The notes under the pieces are model-generated. The model was not told where the DNA came from and searched no databases. It worked only from the letters and a program-made list of their open reading frames with translations. A stretch of DNA of 64,000 nucleotides from Nocardia arthritidis NBRC 100137 (GTDB taxonomy: Bacteria > Actinomycetota > Actinomycetes > Mycobacteriales > Mycobacteriaceae). How positions within the stretch are numbered: position 1 is the stretch's first letter; each line of letters starts with the position of its first letter. The position numbers and the translations under genes are program-made. The DNA is taken from positions 62,001-126,000 of the forward strand of contig NZ_BDBB01000006.1 of assembly GCF_001612765.1 (NCBI RefSeq), in the 5' to 3' direction. Positions 54,466-63,871 of the stretch are shown here, in pieces.

Positions 54466-55374
54466 TTACACCCGGGCCGTGACGATCTGTTCGGCGATGA
54501 CCTCGCCGACCTGCGTCGCGGCGGCGGTCATGATGTCGAGGTTGCCCGCGTACGGGGGCAGGAAGTCGCCCGCGCCCTCCACCTCGACGAACACCGACAC
54601 CTTGGCCATCCCGCCGGAGACCACCGAGGGTTCGTCGAACTGCGGTTCGTTGAGCAGTCGGTAGCCGGGGACGTACTGCTGGATGTCGGCGACCATCCGG
54701 TGGATCGAGTCGGCGACCGCGTCGGTGTCGACGTCGTCGGGGATGGCGCAGAAGATGGTGTCGCGCATGATCATCGGCGGCTCGGCCGGATTCAGGATGA
54801 TGATGGCCTTGCCGCGCTGCGCTCCGCCGATGGTCTCGACGCCGCGGCTGGTGGTCTTGGTGAACTCATCGATGTTCGCCCGCGTGCCGGGGCCCGCCGA
54901 GACCGACGACACCGACGCGACGATCTCCGCGTATGGCACCGGGACGACGCGCGACACCGCGGCGACGATCGGGATCGTCGCCTGGCCGCCGCAGGTGATC
55001 ATGTTGACGTTCGGCGCGTCGAGATTCGCGCCCAGGTTCACCGGCGGCACGACGGCGGGGCCGACGGCCGCGGGGGTGAGGTCGACGGCGCGGATCCCGG
55101 CTTCGGCGTAGCGAGGCGCGGCGGCGCGATGCACATACGCCGAAGTCGCCTCGAAGATCAGATCCGGCATCTCGGATTGCCCGAGCAGCCAGTCCACGCC
55201 CTCGTGCGAGGTTTCCAGTCCGAGCCCGCGCGCCCGCTTCAGGCCCTCGCTGTCCGGGTCGATCCCGATCATCCAGCGCGGCTGGATCTTCTCCGAGCGC
55301 AGCAGTTTGTAGAGCAGATCGGTGCTGATATTGCCGGACCCGACGATCGCGGCGGTGACGGTCCCCTTGGACAC
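54466..55374 (-). CDS. hsaG: HsaG, acylating propanal dehydrogenase
   Basis: The 302-residue acetaldehyde/propanal dehydrogenase matches Rv3535c/Hsa[21 protein letters not shown] (NAD loop), [14 protein letters not shown] [17 protein letters not shown], and catalytic Cys in [10 protein letters not shown]. It converts propanal to propionyl-CoA in a complex with HsaF. The GTG at 55374 follows AGGGAGG. Confidence 0.95.
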   Translation of the reverse strand: MSKGTVTAAIVGSGNISTDLLYKLLRSEKIQPRWMIGIDPDSEGLKRARGLGLETSHEGVDWLLGQSEMPDLIFEATSAYVHRAAAPRYAEAGIRAVDLTPAAVGPAVVPPVNLGANLDAPNVNMITCGGQATIPIVAAVSRVVPVPYAEIVASVSSVSAGPGTRANIDEFTKTTSRGVETIGGAQRGKAIIILNPAEPPMIMRDTIFCAIPDDVDTDAVADSIHRMVADIQQYVPGYRLLNEPQFDEPSVVSGGMAKVSVFVEVEGAGDFLPPYAGNLDIMTAAATQVGEVIAEQIVTARV

Positions 55375-55384
55375 GACAGCCTCC

Positions 55385-56170
55385 CTAGGTGAATTGCAGA
55401 CGGACAGAGCCGAGTCCGGCGAACTCGGCGTGGAACGCATCGCCCGGACGGGCGTCGATCGCGCGGGTGCACGAGCCGGGCAGCACGATGTCACCGGCCT
55501 TCAACCGGACGCCGAAGCTCGCGACCTTGCGCGCCAGCCAGGCCACCGCGATCACCGGGTCGCCGAGCACGGCGTCGCTGCGGCCCTCGGCGACCACCTC
55601 ACCGTTGCGGGTGAGCACCGCGTCGATGGCCTTGATGTCGATGTCCTCCGGCGCGACGCGCTCGGCGCCGAGCACGAATCCGGCGGAGGACGCGTTGTCG
55701 GAGATGGTGTCGGCCAAGCCGATATTCCAGTCCTTGATGCGCGAATCGATCAGTTCGATCGCGGGTGCGAAGGCGACCGTGGCCGCGAGCACGTCCGCTT
55801 CGGTGCATTCCGCGCCGGGCAGGTCGGCACCGAGCACGAACCCGACCTCCACCTCCACGCGGGGAAACAGGTAGCGACCCGCCTCGACCGGAACGTCTTC
55901 GTAGACTTCCATTTCCGCGAGCAGGTGCCCGTAATCGGGTTCGTCCACACCCATCATCTGCTGCATGGCCTTTGAGGACAGGCCCACTTTGTGCCCGACC
56001 ACGCGCGCGCCCGCGTCGAGCCTGCGCCGGATGTTGATCAGCTGGATCTCGTAGGCGTCGACCACGTCGATGTCGGGGTGGCGGGCGATCAGCGGATCGA
56101 TCGCCACCCGTTCGCGCTCGGCGCGCTCGAGTTCGTCGGCCAGTTCGGTTCGTACCGCGTCGGACAGCAC
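55385..56170 (-). CDS. hsaE: HsaE, 2-hydroxyhexa-2,4-dienoate hydratase
   Basis: The 261-residue hydratase is equal in length to Rv3536c/HsaE and matches it: [49 protein letters not shown] (metal Glu pair) and [14 protein letters not shown]. It hydrates HHD to 4-hydroxy-2-oxohexanoate for HsaF. The GTG start lies 1 bp after the upstream flavoprotein stop. Confidence 0.95.
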   Translation of the reverse strand: MLSDAVRTELADELERAERERVAIDPLIARHPDIDVVDAYEIQLINIRRRLDAGARVVGHKVGLSSKAMQQMMGVDEPDYGHLLAEMEVYEDVPVEAGRYLFPRVEVEVGFVLGADLPGAECTEADVLAATVAFAPAIELIDSRIKDWNIGLADTISDNASSAGFVLGAERVAPEDIDIKAIDAVLTRNGEVVAEGRSDAVLGDPVIAVAWLARKVASFGVRLKAGDIVLPGSCTRAIDARPGDAFHAEFAGLGSVRLQFT

Positions 56171-56171
56171 G

Positions 56172-57794
56172 CTAGTTCCCTTCCGTTGCTTTTTCCAGCG
56201 CCGAGACCTGCTCGCCCGCGGCGGACCGGCCTGCCCTGCGGCCGGAGAAGATGCAGTCCGACAGCGACAGCCCGCTGACGTAGGACCGGGAGCAGACACC
56301 GATCGCGGTGCGTCCGGCCGCGAAGAGGCCGGGGATGTCGTCGCCCACGGCCGTCTTGACCGCTCCGGTGCGCTCATCCACGACGACACCGCCGAGGGTG
56401 AGCATGGGGCACGGGTTGGTCAGGCTCGGTTTGATGCCCACATCCAACAACCAGAAGGGGCCGGTGCGGACCGGATTGGTGAACTCCGAGGGCTTGCCGA
56501 CCGGATCGGGGGCTCCGGTCTCGATCGCGGTGTTGTGCGCCTCGACCGTGGCGCGCAGCCCTGCGGGGTCGATGCCCGCCTTCGCGGCGGCCTCTTCCAA
56601 GGTGGCGCCGCGAATCGCGGTGCGCCGCATCGTTTCGAACTGCCCGCGCTGGAACCAGGCGCCCTGTTTGCCGATCTGCCCGATCGCGGTGCGCATCAGC
56701 GGGTCGTCGGCCAGCAGCCAGCCCTTGCCGTCGTGCTCGGTGATCAGCGCGTTACCCACCGCGGCGCCGTAGCGCGTCTCGTCGATCACCCGGCGGCCGG
56801 CGGCGTCCACCAGCAGCGCGCCGGTGAAGGCACTGGGTGGCAGCAGGAAGCGCCAGGCGGAGACGTTGTCCATGTGGTCCACCGCCGCGCCGGCCTGCTG
56901 GGCCATCAGGATGCCGCTGCCGTCGTCGGCGGTGGTGCCCAGGGCGAGACCACCGTGGAACGCGGGCGCGTGCTGCCGCACCATGTCGCGATTGGCGATG
57001 AACCCGCCCGCGCTGAGCACCACCCCGCGCCGCGCGAGGACGCGAATCGTGCTGCCGTATCGGCGTTCGAGCCGGTCCAGCCGCCGTTCCAGCGCCCGCC
57101 GCAGCGGCGGGTAGTAGATGCCCGGCTTGGCGGCGACCTTGGCCATGCGGGTATAGCGGTCGCGGACCCGGCCGGGCGCGTCACGCAGCGTGCTGCACTC
57201 GACGCCGACGACCGCGCCCGCCGCGTCGGTGATCAGCCGGGTAACCCGGGTGAGGGTTTCCACCCGGACGCCGGCGCGGGACGCCGCGGCGGCGAGCGGT
57301 CCGGTGAGCTTCTTGCCGGAAGTGCCCCTGCCCTTCACCCGATGGCCGCGCTGGGCGGCCGGGATGTCACGGAACGCGCCGGAGATCTCGCTGCCGGAGT
57401 AGTAGAGGTAGTAGCGGTCGTTGGGGTAGGAGGTCTTGTACGGGCACAGCGAGGCTTCGAACGGGACACCGTGCGCCTTCAGCCACTCGATCAGCTGCGG
57501 ACTCTCGTCGACGAACTTGCGCAGCGTCTCCGGAGTGACCGCGTCGCCGACCTCGCGCTCGAGGTAGGCGTACATCGCCTCCGGGGTGTCTTCGACCCCG
57601 GCCTCCCGCTGCACCGAAGTGCCGCCGCCCGCGTAGATGATGCCGCCGGACAGCGCCGACGTCCCGCCTCCGGCGAACCGCTCGAGCACCAGTACCTGCG
57701 CGCCCGCCGCGGTCGCTTCCAGCGCGGCCGCCGCACCCGCGGCGCCGTATCCGACCACGACAACGTCGGTGGCCAGGTCCCATTCGAGGCCCAT
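56172..57794 (-). CDS. KstD-like FAD-dependent dehydrogenase heading hsaEGF
   Basis: The 540-residue flavoprotein of the fumarate reductase/KstD superfamily has DVVVVGYGAAGAAAALEA, GGGTSALSGGIIYAGGG, TADDGSGILMA and a C-terminal LFAAGRTAIGVCSRSYVSGLSLSDC. It differs clearly from KstD encoded divergently next door (for instance YLYYSGSEISGAFRD and no match to the KstD ring-A pocket YSDYHPE). A role as another steroid dehydrogenase (delta4(5alpha)- or delta1-type) is inferred from family and from its place first in the hsaEGF operon with a KstR-like site. M. tuberculosis has no gene at this position. The ATG follows CGGAGTTAAAG. Confidence 0.85.
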   Translation of the reverse strand: MGLEWDLATDVVVVGYGAAGAAAALEATAAGAQVLVLERFAGGGTSALSGGIIYAGGGTSVQREAGVEDTPEAMYAYLEREVGDAVTPETLRKFVDESPQLIEWLKAHGVPFEASLCPYKTSYPNDRYYLYYSGSEISGAFRDIPAAQRGHRVKGRGTSGKKLTGPLAAAASRAGVRVETLTRVTRLITDAAGAVVGVECSTLRDAPGRVRDRYTRMAKVAAKPGIYYPPLRRALERRLDRLERRYGSTIRVLARRGVVLSAGGFIANRDMVRQHAPAFHGGLALGTTADDGSGILMAQQAGAAVDHMDNVSAWRFLLPPSAFTGALLVDAAGRRVIDETRYGAAVGNALITEHDGKGWLLADDPLMRTAIGQIGKQGAWFQRGQFETMRRTAIRGATLEEAAAKAGIDPAGLRATVEAHNTAIETGAPDPVGKPSEFTNPVRTGPFWLLDVGIKPSLTNPCPMLTLGGVVVDERTGAVKTAVGDDIPGLFAAGRTAIGVCSRSYVSGLSLSDCIFSGRRAGRSAAGEQVSALEKATEGN

Positions 57795-57816
57795 GTCTTT
57801 AACTCCGGTCTGAAAC

Positions 57817-57830
57817 TGAAACAAGTTTCC
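57817..57830. promoter_or_regulatory. KstR-like operator for the flavoprotein-hsaEGF operon
   Basis: TGAAACAAGTTTCC matches the KstR motif except the last base, and contains the perfect GAAAC/GTTTC palindrome. It is 22 bp from the flavoprotein ATG. Confidence 0.7.
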
Positions 57831-57893
57831 TCGACAAACGGAACGTCGAGCAAGTCTTCTGCCACACAACATAGACCAATGGCGCGTCCATTC

Positions 57894-57907
57894 TATAACG
57901 TGTTCTA
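57894..57907. promoter_or_regulatory. KstR operator at the kstD start (exact)
   Basis: TATAACGTGTTCTA fits all fixed positions of TnnAACnnGTTnnA and ends 1 bp before the kstD ATG. The site therefore overlaps the transcription or translation start. Confidence 0.85.
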
Positions 57908-57908
57908 C

Positions 57909-59609
57909 ATGACTGATCGGGAATACGACGTGGTGGTGGTCGGCAGCGGCGCCGCCGGCATGACCGCCGCCCTCACCGCGGCCCAGCACGGGCTGAGCGT
58001 GGTGGTCATCGAAAAGGCCGCGCACTACGGCGGGTCGACCGCGCGCTCCGGCGGCGGCGTGTGGATCCCGGGCAACAAGGCGCTGCGCGCGTCCGGTCGG
58101 CCCGACGACCGCGAGGACGCACGCACCTACCTGCACAGCATCATCGGCGACGTCGTGCCCTCCGAGCGGATCGACACCTACATCGATCGCGGCGCCGAAG
58201 CGATGGACTTCGTGCTCGATCACTCGCCGCTGAAGATGACGTGGGTGCCGGGCTACTCCGACTACCATCCGGAGGCGCCGGGCGGGCGGCCGGAGGGGCG
58301 CTCGTGTGAGCCCAAGCCGTTCGACACGAAGATCCTCGGCGACGAGCGGTTCAACCTGGAGCCGCCGTACGCGAAGGCTCCGCTGAACGTGGTGGTCATG
58401 CAGGCCGACTTCGTCCGGCTCAATCTGATTCGGCGTCATCCGAAGGGCATGCTCCGGGCGATGCGCGTCGGCGCGCGTACCTACTGGGCCAAGTTCACCC
58501 GCAAACACATCGTCGGCATGGGGCAGGCCATCATCGCGGGCATGCGCAAGGGGCTCATGGACGCGAACGTGCCGTTGTTGCTGAACACTCCGATGACCGA
58601 CCTCGTCGTGACGAACGGCGTCGTCACCGGCGTCCATGCGCTGCACGAGGGCGAACCGGTCACCTTCACCGCCCGCTACGGCGTCGTTCTCGGCAGCGGC
58701 GGTTTCGAGCACAACGCGGAAATGCGCACCAAATACCAGCGCCAGCCCATCACCACGGAGTGGACCACCGGCGCGGCCGCCAACACCGGCGACGGCATCC
58801 AAGCGGGCATGGGTGCGGGCGCGGCCATCGGTTTCATGGAGGACGCCTGGTGGGGGCCGACCATCTTCAAGGGCGGCAAACCGTGGTTCGCGCTGGCCGA
58901 ACGGAACCTGCCCGGCAGCATCATGGTGAACGCCGACGGCAAGCGATTCGGAAATGAGTCCGCTCCTTATGTCGAGGCCGTGCACACCATGTACGGCGGC
59001 GAGTACGGGCAGGGTGAGGGACCGGGCGAGAACATCCCCGCGTGGCTGGTGTTCGACCAGCGCTACCGGAACCGCTACATCTTCGCCGGGCTACAGCCCG
59101 GGCAGCGTTTCCCGTCCCGGTGGATGGAAAACGACTTCATCGTCAAGGCCGAGAGCATCGAGGAATTGGCAGGCAAGATCGGTGTGCCCGCCGAGGAGCT
59201 GGCCGCGACCGTCACCCGGTTCAACGGCTTCGCCGAAACCGGCAAGGACGAGGACTTCGGCCGCGGCGACAGCCACTACGACCGGTACTACGGCGATCCG
59301 ACCGTGCGGCCCAACCCGTGCCTGGCCGCGCTGGTGCAGGGCCCGTACTACGCCGCCAAGATCGTGCCGGGCGATCTGGGCACCAAGGGCGGGCTGGTGG
59401 CCGACACCGCCGGGCGGGTGCTGCGCGAGGACGGCAGCGTCATCGAGGGGTTGTACGCCTCCGGCAACTGCTCCACACCGGTGATGGGTCATACCTACGC
59501 CGGGCCCGGAGCCACCATCGGCCCCGCGATCACGTTCGGGTACCTCGCGGTGCTGGACATCGCCGAGCGCAAGAAGGAGCAGGCCACCGCCGCCATCGCG
59601 GAGGCGTGA
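57909..59609 (+). CDS. kstD: KstD, 3-ketosteroid delta1-dehydrogenase
   Basis: The 566-residue flavoprotein matches Rv3537/KstD: VVVVGSGAAGMTAALTAAQHG, STARSGGGVWIPGN, the substrate-pocket WVPGYSDYHPEAPGG with catalytic Tyr, QRYRNRYIFAGLQPGQ and GHTYAGPGATIGPA. It introduces the delta1 double bond into 3-ketosteroids; with KshA this opens ring B. The ATG at 57909 gives the same N-terminus as mycobacterial KstD and directly follows the KstR site, so the mRNA is probably leaderless. An ATG at 57879 would place the operator inside the gene. Confidence 0.95.
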   Translation: MTDREYDVVVVGSGAAGMTAALTAAQHGLSVVVIEKAAHYGGSTARSGGGVWIPGNKALRASGRPDDREDARTYLHSIIGDVVPSERIDTYIDRGAEAMDFVLDHSPLKMTWVPGYSDYHPEAPGGRPEGRSCEPKPFDTKILGDERFNLEPPYAKAPLNVVVMQADFVRLNLIRRHPKGMLRAMRVGARTYWAKFTRKHIVGMGQAIIAGMRKGLMDANVPLLLNTPMTDLVVTNGVVTGVHALHEGEPVTFTARYGVVLGSGGFEHNAEMRTKYQRQPITTEWTTGAAANTGDGIQAGMGAGAAIGFMEDAWWGPTIFKGGKPWFALAERNLPGSIMVNADGKRFGNESAPYVEAVHTMYGGEYGQGEGPGENIPAWLVFDQRYRNRYIFAGLQPGQRFPSRWMENDFIVKAESIEELAGKIGVPAEELAATVTRFNGFAETGKDEDFGRGDSHYDRYYGDPTVRPNPCLAALVQGPYYAAKIVPGDLGTKGGLVADTAGRVLREDGSVIEGLYASGNCSTPVMGHTYAGPGATIGPAITFGYLAVLDIAERKKEQATAAIAEA

Positions 59610-59618
59610 GACGAGATA

Positions 59619-59665
59619 GCGGTGCGGGCCGCGAGTACCGGCCGGGCCGCGCCGACCCGCACCGC
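59619..59665. terminator. Hairpin after kstD
   Basis: GCGGTGCGGG (59619-59628) and CCCGCACCGC (59656-59665) form a 10-bp stem around a GC-rich 27-nt loop, 10 bp after the kstD stop. The rest of the 230-bp gap to the next gene shows no gene. Confidence 0.5.
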
Positions 59666-59841
59666 GGATTCGTCCCCAGGCCGATGAGCAGCCGCGGAAC
59701 GATCTCGCGGAGCGAGACGAAACACTGGCGAGCCGGTGTCCGGACGCGCAGGATCGAACGCGGCGCTGTCGAATTGCGTCACGGTCTCGCACGCGGCGCG
59801 CCCGGCCCGGATCGATCCACAATCATGCACAAGGAGAACTG

Positions 59842-60708
59842 ATGCCCATCGACCCGAAGATCGCGCTCGGCGCGCAACTGCCGAGCCGGGAGTTCGCCTG
59901 GACCCCCTCGGACGTGCAGCTCTACCAGCTGGGCCTGGGCGCGGGGGCGCGCTGGACCGACCCCGCCGAGCTGCGCTATCTCGACGATCGGGAACCGCAG
60001 GTGCTGCCGACCTTCGCCACCGTGGCGGCGACGCTGCACGAGACCGAGCCGCCGCGGGTGAGCTTCCCCGGCATCGAGATCGACCTGGCGAAGGTGGTGC
60101 ACGGTCATCAGGAGGTCGAGGTGCACCGGCCGATCCCGGCCGCGGGCAAGGCGACCAAGGTCAGCCGGATCGCCGAGGTCTGGGACAAGGGCTCGGCAGC
60201 CGTCATCGTCCAGGAGCACACGGTCACCGGCTCCGACGGAGCGCCGCTGTGGACCGAGCGCTCCTCGATCTTCGCCAAGGGTGAAGGTGGTTTCGGCGGC
60301 GAGCGCGGCCCCAGCACCAAGTCGGAATTGCCCGACCGGGCACCGGATTTCGACGTCACCACGCCGACGCTGCCGCAGCAGGCGCTGCTCTACCGGATGT
60401 GCGGCGACCGCAACCCGCTGCACTCCGACCCTGAATTCGCCCGCGCGGCCGGGTTTCCCGCGCCCATCCTGCACGGTTTGTGCAGCTACGGGATCGTCTG
60501 CAAGACCGCGACCGACACCGTGCTCGACTCCGACGCCGGCCGCGTCATCGGGTTCCGCGCCCGCTTCGCGGGCGTGCTCTACCCGGGCGAGACGATCCGC
60601 ACCCGGATCTGGCGGCAGGACGACGAATTGACGATCGCCGCGACCGTGGTCGAACGTGACGACGCCCCGGTGCTCGGTGACGTCGAGCTGCGGTTCCGGC
60701 CCGCCTGA
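59842..60708 (+). CDS. MaoC-type enoyl-CoA hydratase (Rv3538/ChsH-like hydratase 2)
   Basis: The 288-residue protein has a double hot-dog fold of the hydratase 2 family. The catalytic motif YRMCGDRNPLHSDPEFARAA carries the Asp and His dyad, followed by GFPAPILHGLCSYG. It matches Rv3538, which sits next to kstD in M. tuberculosis and hydrates 24-enoyl steroid side chains (Hsd4B-like). The ATG follows AAGGAGAA. Confidence 0.9.
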   Translation: MPIDPKIALGAQLPSREFAWTPSDVQLYQLGLGAGARWTDPAELRYLDDREPQVLPTFATVAATLHETEPPRVSFPGIEIDLAKVVHGHQEVEVHRPIPAAGKATKVSRIAEVWDKGSAAVIVQEHTVTGSDGAPLWTERSSIFAKGEGGFGGERGPSTKSELPDRAPDFDVTTPTLPQQALLYRMCGDRNPLHSDPEFARAAGFPAPILHGLCSYGIVCKTATDTVLDSDAGRVIGFRARFAGVLYPGETIRTRIWRQDDELTIAATVVERDDAPVLGDVELRFRPA

Positions 60709-60864
60709 CGCGGGTTCCGCCGGAACCTCCGAACCCGATCACGCCGGGTTACGGCCTGGCGAGAGATCGCGGTCGGTTCGGTGCCCCCACGTCTGGGGAC
60801 GCTCTGCCGCGTCTGCGCCTTCGAACTCGTGAAAGAGTCCGGAGAGCGGCGCGAGAGCCGCCGG

Positions 60865-61002
60865 TCACGAAAGGATGCCGTTTTGCTGATCGACTTTTTG
60901 ATGGGTCTTCTGCACAATCTTCTGACTACCGGTAAGCCGTTCCTGGGATCCTGACTTCGCAATTCGCCGGCCTTTCGCGCCGGGAATCAGCACTTCAGCC
61001 AT
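60865..61002 (-). CDS. 45-residue basic hypothetical ORF
   Basis: An ATG after GAGGAG (4-nt spacer) opens a 45-codon frame (MAEVLIPGAKGRRIAKSGSQ and on) rich in Lys, Gln and Ser, lying in a stretch of locally lower GC. No similarity recognised. The surrounding region 60709-61146 holds no other supported gene. Confidence 0.35.
   Translation of the reverse strand: MAEVLIPGAKGRRIAKSGSQERLTGSQKIVQKTHQKVDQQNGILS
60883..60954 (+). CDS. 23-residue amphipathic micro-ORF
   Basis: A TTG-started frame (LLIDFLMGLLHNLLTTGKP and on) follows AAGGATG at ideal spacing and encodes a short, strongly amphipathic or membrane-active helix ending in a basic/turn segment. Its codons are far richer in AT than the rest of the window. 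It overlaps the 45-residue ORF on the other strand, so at most one is likely real. Confidence 0.3.
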   Translation: MLIDFLMGLLHNLLTTGKPFLGS

Positions 61003-61146
61003 AGGCTCCTCGGTGCCCCATCCGGATAGCGGATCGGTTGGCATCCTCACCCGCGGGGCGTAACCGGCGGGGCCGCGGTGTGTCGGCGCCGCAAGGACAA
61101 CCGCACGGCCGACGGCGAGTCGGGCCCAGCGCGGTCGGTGGGCGCG

Positions 61147-61608
61147 TCAGAGTTCGCCCGAGGCCGGAAGTTCCCGGTCGCCGCGCCCCCGCCGGGCCGC
61201 GACGCCCTGGATCACCAGGGCGTACAGCACCAGCACGAGCACCGGTGCGGCCAGCGGGGCCCAGGCCAGGCGCAAGGGGACGAGGGCGGCGAGAACGGCA
61301 GCCGCCGTGAAGCCGACCGCCCCGGCCACCGACGGGATCGTGGTGGGCACCACGCCGTGCGGCGCGGTCACCGTCGCGGCGTTGAGCAGGTAGGTCGTGG
61401 CAACCAATCCCGTTGCGGCGGAGGCGAGCACACCCGCGTCGGCGATGACCAGCACGCCGAGCGCGAGCAGCACCGCGCAGACCGCCAGCGGCCGCAGCCG
61501 CCAGCCGAGCCCGACGAGGACGAGGGCGGGAATGCCGACCCACGGCTCCAGCAGCGCCACCGACGTCGCCAGCAGCACGCCGGAGAGAACGGCGAGGAAT
61601 TTGGTCAT
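61147..61608 (-). CDS. Small membrane protein of the MoxR operon
   Basis: The 153-residue protein has about five hydrophobic segments (FLAVLSGVLLATSVALL, VGIPALVLVGLGW, LAVCAVLLALGVLVIA and others) and a short basic tail. It overlaps the DUF58 gene by 4 bp. In mycobacteria the moxR2-DUF58 operon also carries small membrane proteins of unknown role. It probably forms a membrane complex with the DUF58 protein. Confidence 0.8.
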   Translation of the reverse strand: MTKFLAVLSGVLLATSVALLEPWVGIPALVLVGLGWRLRPLAVCAVLLALGVLVIADAGVLASAATGLVATTYLLNAATVTAPHGVVPTTIPSVAGAVGFTAAAVLAALVPLRLAWAPLAAPVLVLVLYALVIQGVAARRGRGDRELPASGEL

Positions 61609-62879
61609 CGGCGCACCCGCACGGTCCTGCGGTGTTCGGGAAGCGCCCGCATGATCTGGTCCAGGCGCGCGTCTTCCGGCCACGCCACGATGTCGACGCC
61701 GACCGTGCCCATGTCCCGGTACATGGCCGCGCGCTCGAGCTGCCACATCTTGGCCAGGATCGGGTCGAGGTCGTCCCGGAACGGCGTGCCGCGCAGCACG
61801 TCCACCACGACCACCACGTGTCCGCGCTTGCGCAGGTCGATCAGCGCGAGCGCGAACTGGGTGTCCAGCAGCGTGGAGAAGGCCACCACGATCGCACCGA
61901 GCGGCACGGCCGCGTGCGGCGCGAGGGTGCCCGTGGTCGGAATGTGCTCGTCGCCGACGTCGAGCACGGTGTCGACGATGCGGTAGAACTGGCGGCGTCC
62001 GATGTCCGGCCGCAGCCAGCGCGGCGCCTGTCCGAGGCAGACCACCGCGGTCCGGTCGCCCGCCTGCAAGGTCGACTGCACCACCTGCGCCGCGCCGCGC
62101 ACCGACAGCTCCAGCGAGTCGGTGGCCGGTCCCGGCGCCTGCTGTGAGGTGTCCACCAGCACCACGACCTCCGCGGAACGGTTGGTCAGCCGCTGGGTGA
62201 CATACAGCCGCCCGCGCCGCGCGCTCACCGGCCAGTTCACGATGCGCAACTGGTCGCCGGGCGCGTAGGCGCGGATGTCGGCGTACTCGACGCCGGGCCC
62301 GTGCCTGCGGGTCAGGTGGGTGCCGAGACGCTCGGGAAGTTCGGTGCGCGGCAAACGCATCCGCTGCGGATCGGTGATCGGATACACGAACAGCTCGCCG
62401 GCGGGCAGTACCACGGTGGCCACCGCGAGCCCGGCCGGGCTCAGCGCCGAGACCCGCACCGACACCGGGTAGCGCCCCCATCTGCTCGCCGAGAGCGCGA
62501 GCCGCAACCCGGCGGGGGCGATTCCGGAATCGCTGGCCTCCTCGACCTGCATCGCCAGCCCGGTGCAGCTCTGCGGTTTCAGGCGCAGCAGCGCGTGCCC
62601 CTTCTCGACGAAGGCGGCGACGGTGAGCAGCACTTCCTCGGTCTCGAAACAGCGCAGCGTGCCGCCGCCGTCGACCTGGATCCTCGTCGAGGACTGCTGA
62701 AACCGCGCGGTGGCCAGCACGCCGAGCAGCGGCGCGGCGAACACGAGCAGCTGCCATCTGCCGAGGACCACCGCGAGCACCAGGGCCACCGCCGCGCACC
62801 CGGCGAGCATGAAGACCAGCGGCGCCGGCCGCCACCGCAATTCGGCGTCGACCGCGGAGCTGGCGTCGCGGTGCCTCAT
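61605..62879 (-). CDS. DUF58 protein (Rv3693-like)
   Basis: The 424-residue protein has two N-terminal membrane segments (PLVFMLAGCAAVALVLAVVLG, LLVFAAPLLGVLA) and a DUF58 core with ADIRAYAPGDQLRIVNWPVSAR. A von Willebrand A-like domain follows (VVLVDTSQQ with partial MIDAS). DUF58 proteins work with MoxR ATPases in envelope-related folding or stress. The ATG overlaps the moxR stop. Confidence 0.9.
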   Translation of the reverse strand: MRHRDASSAVDAELRWRPAPLVFMLAGCAAVALVLAVVLGRWQLLVFAAPLLGVLATARFQQSSTRIQVDGGGTLRCFETEEVLLTVAAFVEKGHALLRLKPQSCTGLAMQVEEASDSGIAPAGLRLALSASRWGRYPVSVRVSALSPAGLAVATVVLPAGELFVYPITDPQRMRLPRTELPERLGTHLTRRHGPGVEYADIRAYAPGDQLRIVNWPVSARRGRLYVTQRLTNRSAEVVVLVDTSQQAPGPATDSLELSVRGAAQVVQSTLQAGDRTAVVCLGQAPRWLRPDIGRRQFYRIVDTVLDVGDEHIPTTGTLAPHAAVPLGAIVVAFSTLLDTQFALALIDLRKRGHVVVVVDVLRGTPFRDDLDPILAKMWQLERAAMYRDMGTVGVDIVAWPEDARLDQIMRALPEHRRTVRVRR

Positions 62880-63871
62880 GTCACGGTGGCGCGCGGGACC
62901 GGCAGACGGCGCAGCAGTTCGGTGATCACGTCCTCGCCGCGGATGCGGCGCACCCACATCTCCGGCCGCAGCGTGATCCGGTGCGCCATGGCCGGTATCG
63001 CCAGCGCCTTCACGTCCTCGGGGATCACGTAGTCGCGGCCGAGCAGCAATGCCCGCGCCCGGGACATCTGCACCAGATCGAGTTCCGCGCGCGGGCTCGC
63101 GCCGACCTCGACCTGAGGGTGCCCCCTGGTGGCGGACGCGAGCGCGACGACATAGCTCACCACGTCGGGGTGCACGGTCACATATTCGACCGATTGCCGC
63201 ATCTCCAGCAGTCCGTTCGCGTCCACGACCTGGTTGACCTGCGGTTGCTGCGAGCCGCGCTCCAGCCTGCGGCGGATCATCTGGGTCTCGTCGTGCTCGG
63301 ACAGGTATCCCAGCCGCAGCTGGATGGCGAACCGGTCGAGCTGGGCTTCCGGCAGCGGATAGGTGCCCTCGTACTCGATCGGGTTGTCGGTGGCCAGCAC
63401 GACGAACGGTTGCGGCAGCAGGAACGTCTCGCCGTCGATGCTGACCTGTCCCTCCGCCATCGCCTCCAGCAGCGCGGCCTGCGTCTTGGGCGGGGTGCGG
63501 TTCACCTCGTCGGCCAGCAGCAGGTTGGTGAACACCGGCCCGCGGCGGAAGGTGAACCGGCCGGTGGACATGTCGTAGATCGTCGACCCCAGCAGGTCGG
63601 CGGGCAGCAGGTCGGGGGTGAACTGCACGCGGTTGAACTGCAGCCCGAGCGCGGCCGCGAACGATCTCGCGATGAGCGTCTTACCGAGGCCGGGTAAGTC
63701 CTCGATCAGCACGTGCCCACCGGACAGCACGGCGATCATGATCAACTGCAACTCGTCCTGCTTGCCGACCACAACCCGGGACAGTTCCCGGAGCACGGCC
63801 TCGCTGCGCTGGATGGTCGCGTCCATCGGCATGGTCATTTGTGTACCCGCACTTGCCTCAACCCATTTCAC
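62876..63871 (-). CDS. MoxR-family AAA+ ATPase
   Basis: The 331-residue AAA+ protein has Walker A in LPGLGKTLIARS, Walker B in LLADEVNRTPP, sensor 1 in VVLATDNPIEYEGTYPLP and the MoxR C-terminal helical lid. MoxR ATPases act as chaperones for DUF58/VWA proteins. The GTG at 63871 overlaps the upstream stop (GTGA-like); an internal ATG at 63838 is an alternative start. Confidence 0.93.
   Translation of the reverse strand: MKWVEASAGTQMTMPMDATIQRSEAVLRELSRVVVGKQDELQLIMIAVLSGGHVLIEDLPGLGKTLIARSFAAALGLQFNRVQFTPDLLPADLLGSTIYDMSTGRFTFRRGPVFTNLLLADEVNRTPPKTQAALLEAMAEGQVSIDGETFLLPQPFVVLATDNPIEYEGTYPLPEAQLDRFAIQLRLGYLSEHDETQMIRRRLERGSQQPQVNQVVDANGLLEMRQSVEYVTVHPDVVSYVVALASATRGHPQVEVGASPRAELDLVQMSRARALLLGRDYVIPEDVKALAIPAMAHRITLRPEMWVRRIRGEDVITELLRRLPVPRATVT

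Noticed and set aside
56070..57908. Very long plus-strand frame leading into kstD
   Set aside because: It is antisense to hsaE and the flavoprotein gene, which match known families; KstD proper starts at 57909.
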